DNA of 64,000 bases, taken from Oscillospiraceae bacterium MB24-C1. Lineage in GTDB: Bacteria > Bacillota > Clostridia > Oscillospirales > Ruminococcaceae. The stretch covers positions 434,001-498,000 of the forward strand of contig CP133187.1 of NCBI GenBank assembly GCA_030913685.1, written 5' to 3'. The notes below the pieces were generated by a model. That model searched no databases and had not been told where the DNA came from. It worked only from the letters and a program-made list of their open reading frames with translations. This document shows positions 62,201-64,000 of this stretch, piece after piece; the stretch's first letter is position 1; each line of letters opens with the position of its first letter. The translations under genes and the position numbers were made by a program.

Positions 62201-63610
62201 TCATACAATTGTCCCAACCATGGCCCAGTTCATCGCCTCTGTGATTTCAATATCCACAAAGCTACCGATTAGGCTGTGGTCGCCCTTTGTCTCCACGATG
62301 ACGTTACCTTCAGTGCGTCCTGCGATAAAGCCTTCCCCGCTTTTGCCCACAGAATCAATCAACACCCGCAGCGTTTTACCGACCATCGCATGGTTTTGTT
62401 CGCTACAAATATCCTGTTGAACCTTTAACAGTTCTCGGAACCACTCGGATTTTTCTTTTTCTGAGACAATATCTGGCATTTTTGCAGCGCTGGTTCCACT
62501 TCTGCGGGAATAAATAAAGGTAAAGAGCGCATTGTAACCCACCTCTTTGACAAGGTTGAGCGTGTCCAAAAACTCCTCTCGTGTTTCACCTGGGAAGCCA
62601 ACGATGATATCGCTTGAAAAGGTGATACCCGGAATACGCTGCTTGGCGTAGGTGATCAGCTCTCGGTAATGCGCAATATCATAATGGCGGTTCATCGCCT
62701 TTAGCACCCGATCGTTGCCACTTTGCACCGGCAGATGAATATGACGGCAGATATGCGCGCTTTCGGCAATAGCATCAATCAGCGCAAAGGTGCAATCCTT
62801 GGGGTGCGAGGTCATAAAACGAAGGCGATATTCCCCGGGGATTTTATCCAACCGCTTTAAAAGCGCTGTAAAATCGTAGGGTGGATTTAAACCCTTGCCA
62901 TAAGAATTGACATTCTGCCCGAGCAGCGTAATTTCTTTAAATCCCTGAGCCAAAATCTCTTTAGCCTCGGTTTCTACCATCTCTGGCACACGCGAAACCT
63001 CTCGCCCGCGCACATGCGGTACTATGCAGTAGGAACAGAAATTGTCACATCCCTGCATGATGGGCAGCCAAGCTTTGATGCCTTCTTCGCGCACGATCGG
63101 AACGCCCTCCACTACAGTTTTTGCAGATTCATGGTCAAATACCCGTTTGTTTTTAGAAAGGCGGTCGGCAATCATACTGGGCAATCGATGCAGCGCACCA
63201 GTGCCAAACACGATATCAACATAGGGGAAGCTGTTCTTGATTTTGTCGGCCACCGACTGTTGCTGCATCATACAACCGCAGAGCGCAATCATCATGTCAG
63301 GGCGGGCTCGTTTAATGTTCTTTAAAGCGCCAACATTGCCGAACACGCGATCTTCGGCTGTTTCTCGCACCGCACAAGTGTTAAACAGCACAAAATCGGC
63401 ATTGTCGGCGTTATCGGTAAAACCAAAGCCCATTTTAACCAACAACCCTTTGATGTGTTCGGTGTCTGAAACGTTTTGCTGACATCCAAAACTGTGTACA
63501 AATGCCAGCGGAGGGTGATCAAAACGCGCCTGTATAAGCTGCGCTGAACGCGCGAGCATAAAATCTTCAAACTGCTCGTCTGGCAGCTCTAAGCTGAGAG
63601 AATCTCTCAC
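62201..63610 (-). CDS. miaB: tRNA (ms2i6A37) methylthiotransferase
   Basis: A 469-aa MiaB. The N-terminal UPF0004 cluster cysteines are in FGCQQN, NTCAVRE and CGCMMQ; the radical-SAM motif is GCDNFCSYCIVPHVRGRE near 190; a C-terminal TRAM domain follows. It adds the methylthio group to i6A37, following MiaA. The GTG start lies 8 nt after AAAGGAG. Confidence 0.95.
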   Translation of the reverse strand: MRDSLSLELPDEQFEDFMLARSAQLIQARFDHPPLAFVHSFGCQQNVSDTEHIKGLLVKMGFGFTDNADNADFVLFNTCAVRETAEDRVFGNVGALKNIKRARPDMMIALCGCMMQQQSVADKIKNSFPYVDIVFGTGALHRLPSMIADRLSKNKRVFDHESAKTVVEGVPIVREEGIKAWLPIMQGCDNFCSYCIVPHVRGREVSRVPEMVETEAKEILAQGFKEITLLGQNVNSYGKGLNPPYDFTALLKRLDKIPGEYRLRFMTSHPKDCTFALIDAIAESAHICRHIHLPVQSGNDRVLKAMNRHYDIAHYRELITYAKQRIPGITFSSDIIVGFPGETREEFLDTLNLVKEVGYNALFTFIYSRRSGTSAAKMPDIVSEKEKSEWFRELLKVQQDICSEQNHAMVGKTLRVLIDSVGKSGEGFIAGRTEGNVIVETKGDHSLIGSFVDIEITEAMNWAMVGTIV

Positions 63611-63814
63611 GGTATTAACTCCTTTTCGGTGTCAAATATAACTAAAACAGTATAGCATAAAATATTTTTCTGTACAACACTCGACAGCGCAAATCGACAT
63701 GGGGCTTCAGCGTGCATTGCCCCGTATCCCATCACAAACACGAAGATAATACCGCAACAAATTTATTATAAAACGGCATAAAAAGCGACAAAATATGCGA
63801 TCAAGACACCTATG

Positions 63815-64000
63815 TTAAAGCATCTTTTTTAGATAACGCCCAGTGTAGGATGCCTCACAGGCCGCGATTTCTTCAGGCGTGCCACAGGCCACCAACTCGC
63901 CGCCGCGGTCGCCCCCCTCGGGGCCGAGGTCAACGATATAATCAGCGACCTTGATAACGTCAAGATTATGCTCGATGACTACCACCGAGTTTCCAGCGGT
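63815..64000 (-). CDS. uvrA: Excinuclease ABC subunit A (3' end, partial)
   Basis: The last 61 residues of UvrA, cut by the window edge. They begin [20 protein letters not shown] and continue with [15 protein letters not shown] and GTPEEIAA, the C-terminal ATPase segment after Walker B. The stop is the TAA at 63815-63817. About 200 bp separate it from miaB; I see nothing in that gap. Confidence 0.95.
   Translation of the reverse strand, partial: TAGNSVVVIEHNLDVIKVADYIVDLGPEGGDRGGELVACGTPEEIAACEASYTGRYLKKML

Overview
The window looks like chromosome of an endospore-forming Clostridia member of about 50% GC, most likely in the Oscillospiraceae/Ruminococcaceae. The evidence is a complete spoIIIAA-AH operon, spoIIM, cwlD, the SCIFF peptide with its radical-SAM maturase, a tyrosine T-box, a lysine riboswitch, the archaeal/fungal-type Asd and the conserved Clostridia gene order mutS-mutL-miaA and sepF-ylmH-divIVA-ileS. 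No database search was possible; all names rest on motif and gene-order recognition.

Layout. 1-4 kb: split formiminotransferase and cyclodeaminase genes (-) diverging from fhs (+), with a broken hutD-like gene between them, a one-carbon/histidine-fermentation module. 4-5.4 kb: a GT8 glycosyltransferase and a zinc-ribbon membrane protein. 5.5-10.2 kb: the spoIIIA operon (mother-cell half of the SpoIIIA-SpoIIQ channel). 10.6-21 kb: asp23, nusB, a TsaD paralogue, xseA, xseB, ispA, yuiD, dxs, tlyA, nadK, argR, recN, a long co-directional housekeeping run. 21-23.5 kb: T-box, tyrS and two small membrane proteins. 23.7-28.6 kb (-): pyk with a structured leader, then asd-dapA-dapB under a lysine riboswitch. 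29-34.6 kb (+): queA, tgt, yajC, a TIGR04086 membrane protein, SCIFF, its maturase, proC. 34.7-36.3 kb: spoIIM and a convergent chromosomal Xer-type recombinase.

36.36-42.55 kb: a compact integrated filamentous phage (inovirus-like), 6,158 bp between 27-bp direct repeats. It carries a repressor with operators, small early genes, a 52-aa major coat protein, two related secreted and anchored minor coat proteins, a small two-span membrane protein, a Zot/pI ATPase, a hairpin-rich intergenic region, an HUH replication initiator and a Cys-rich protein. It has no integrase. The host xer gene starts 20 bp from the left att site, and rejoining the two outer flanks rebuilds a 48-bp perfect palindrome whose centre has the 11-6-11 layout of a dif site. 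A good outward-facing promoter at the left end of the prophage points at xer. This region is the most interesting part of the window.

42.8-64 kb (mostly -): a small Cys protein, radA, cwlD, four tRNAs (Cys, Gly, Phe, Asp), a ComEA-like HhH protein, a HAD phosphatase, rluD, lspA, ileS, divIVA, ylmH, sepF, yggS, an HlyD-like protein, miaA, mutL, mutS, ylbF, miaB and the 3' end of uvrA, which runs off the right edge.
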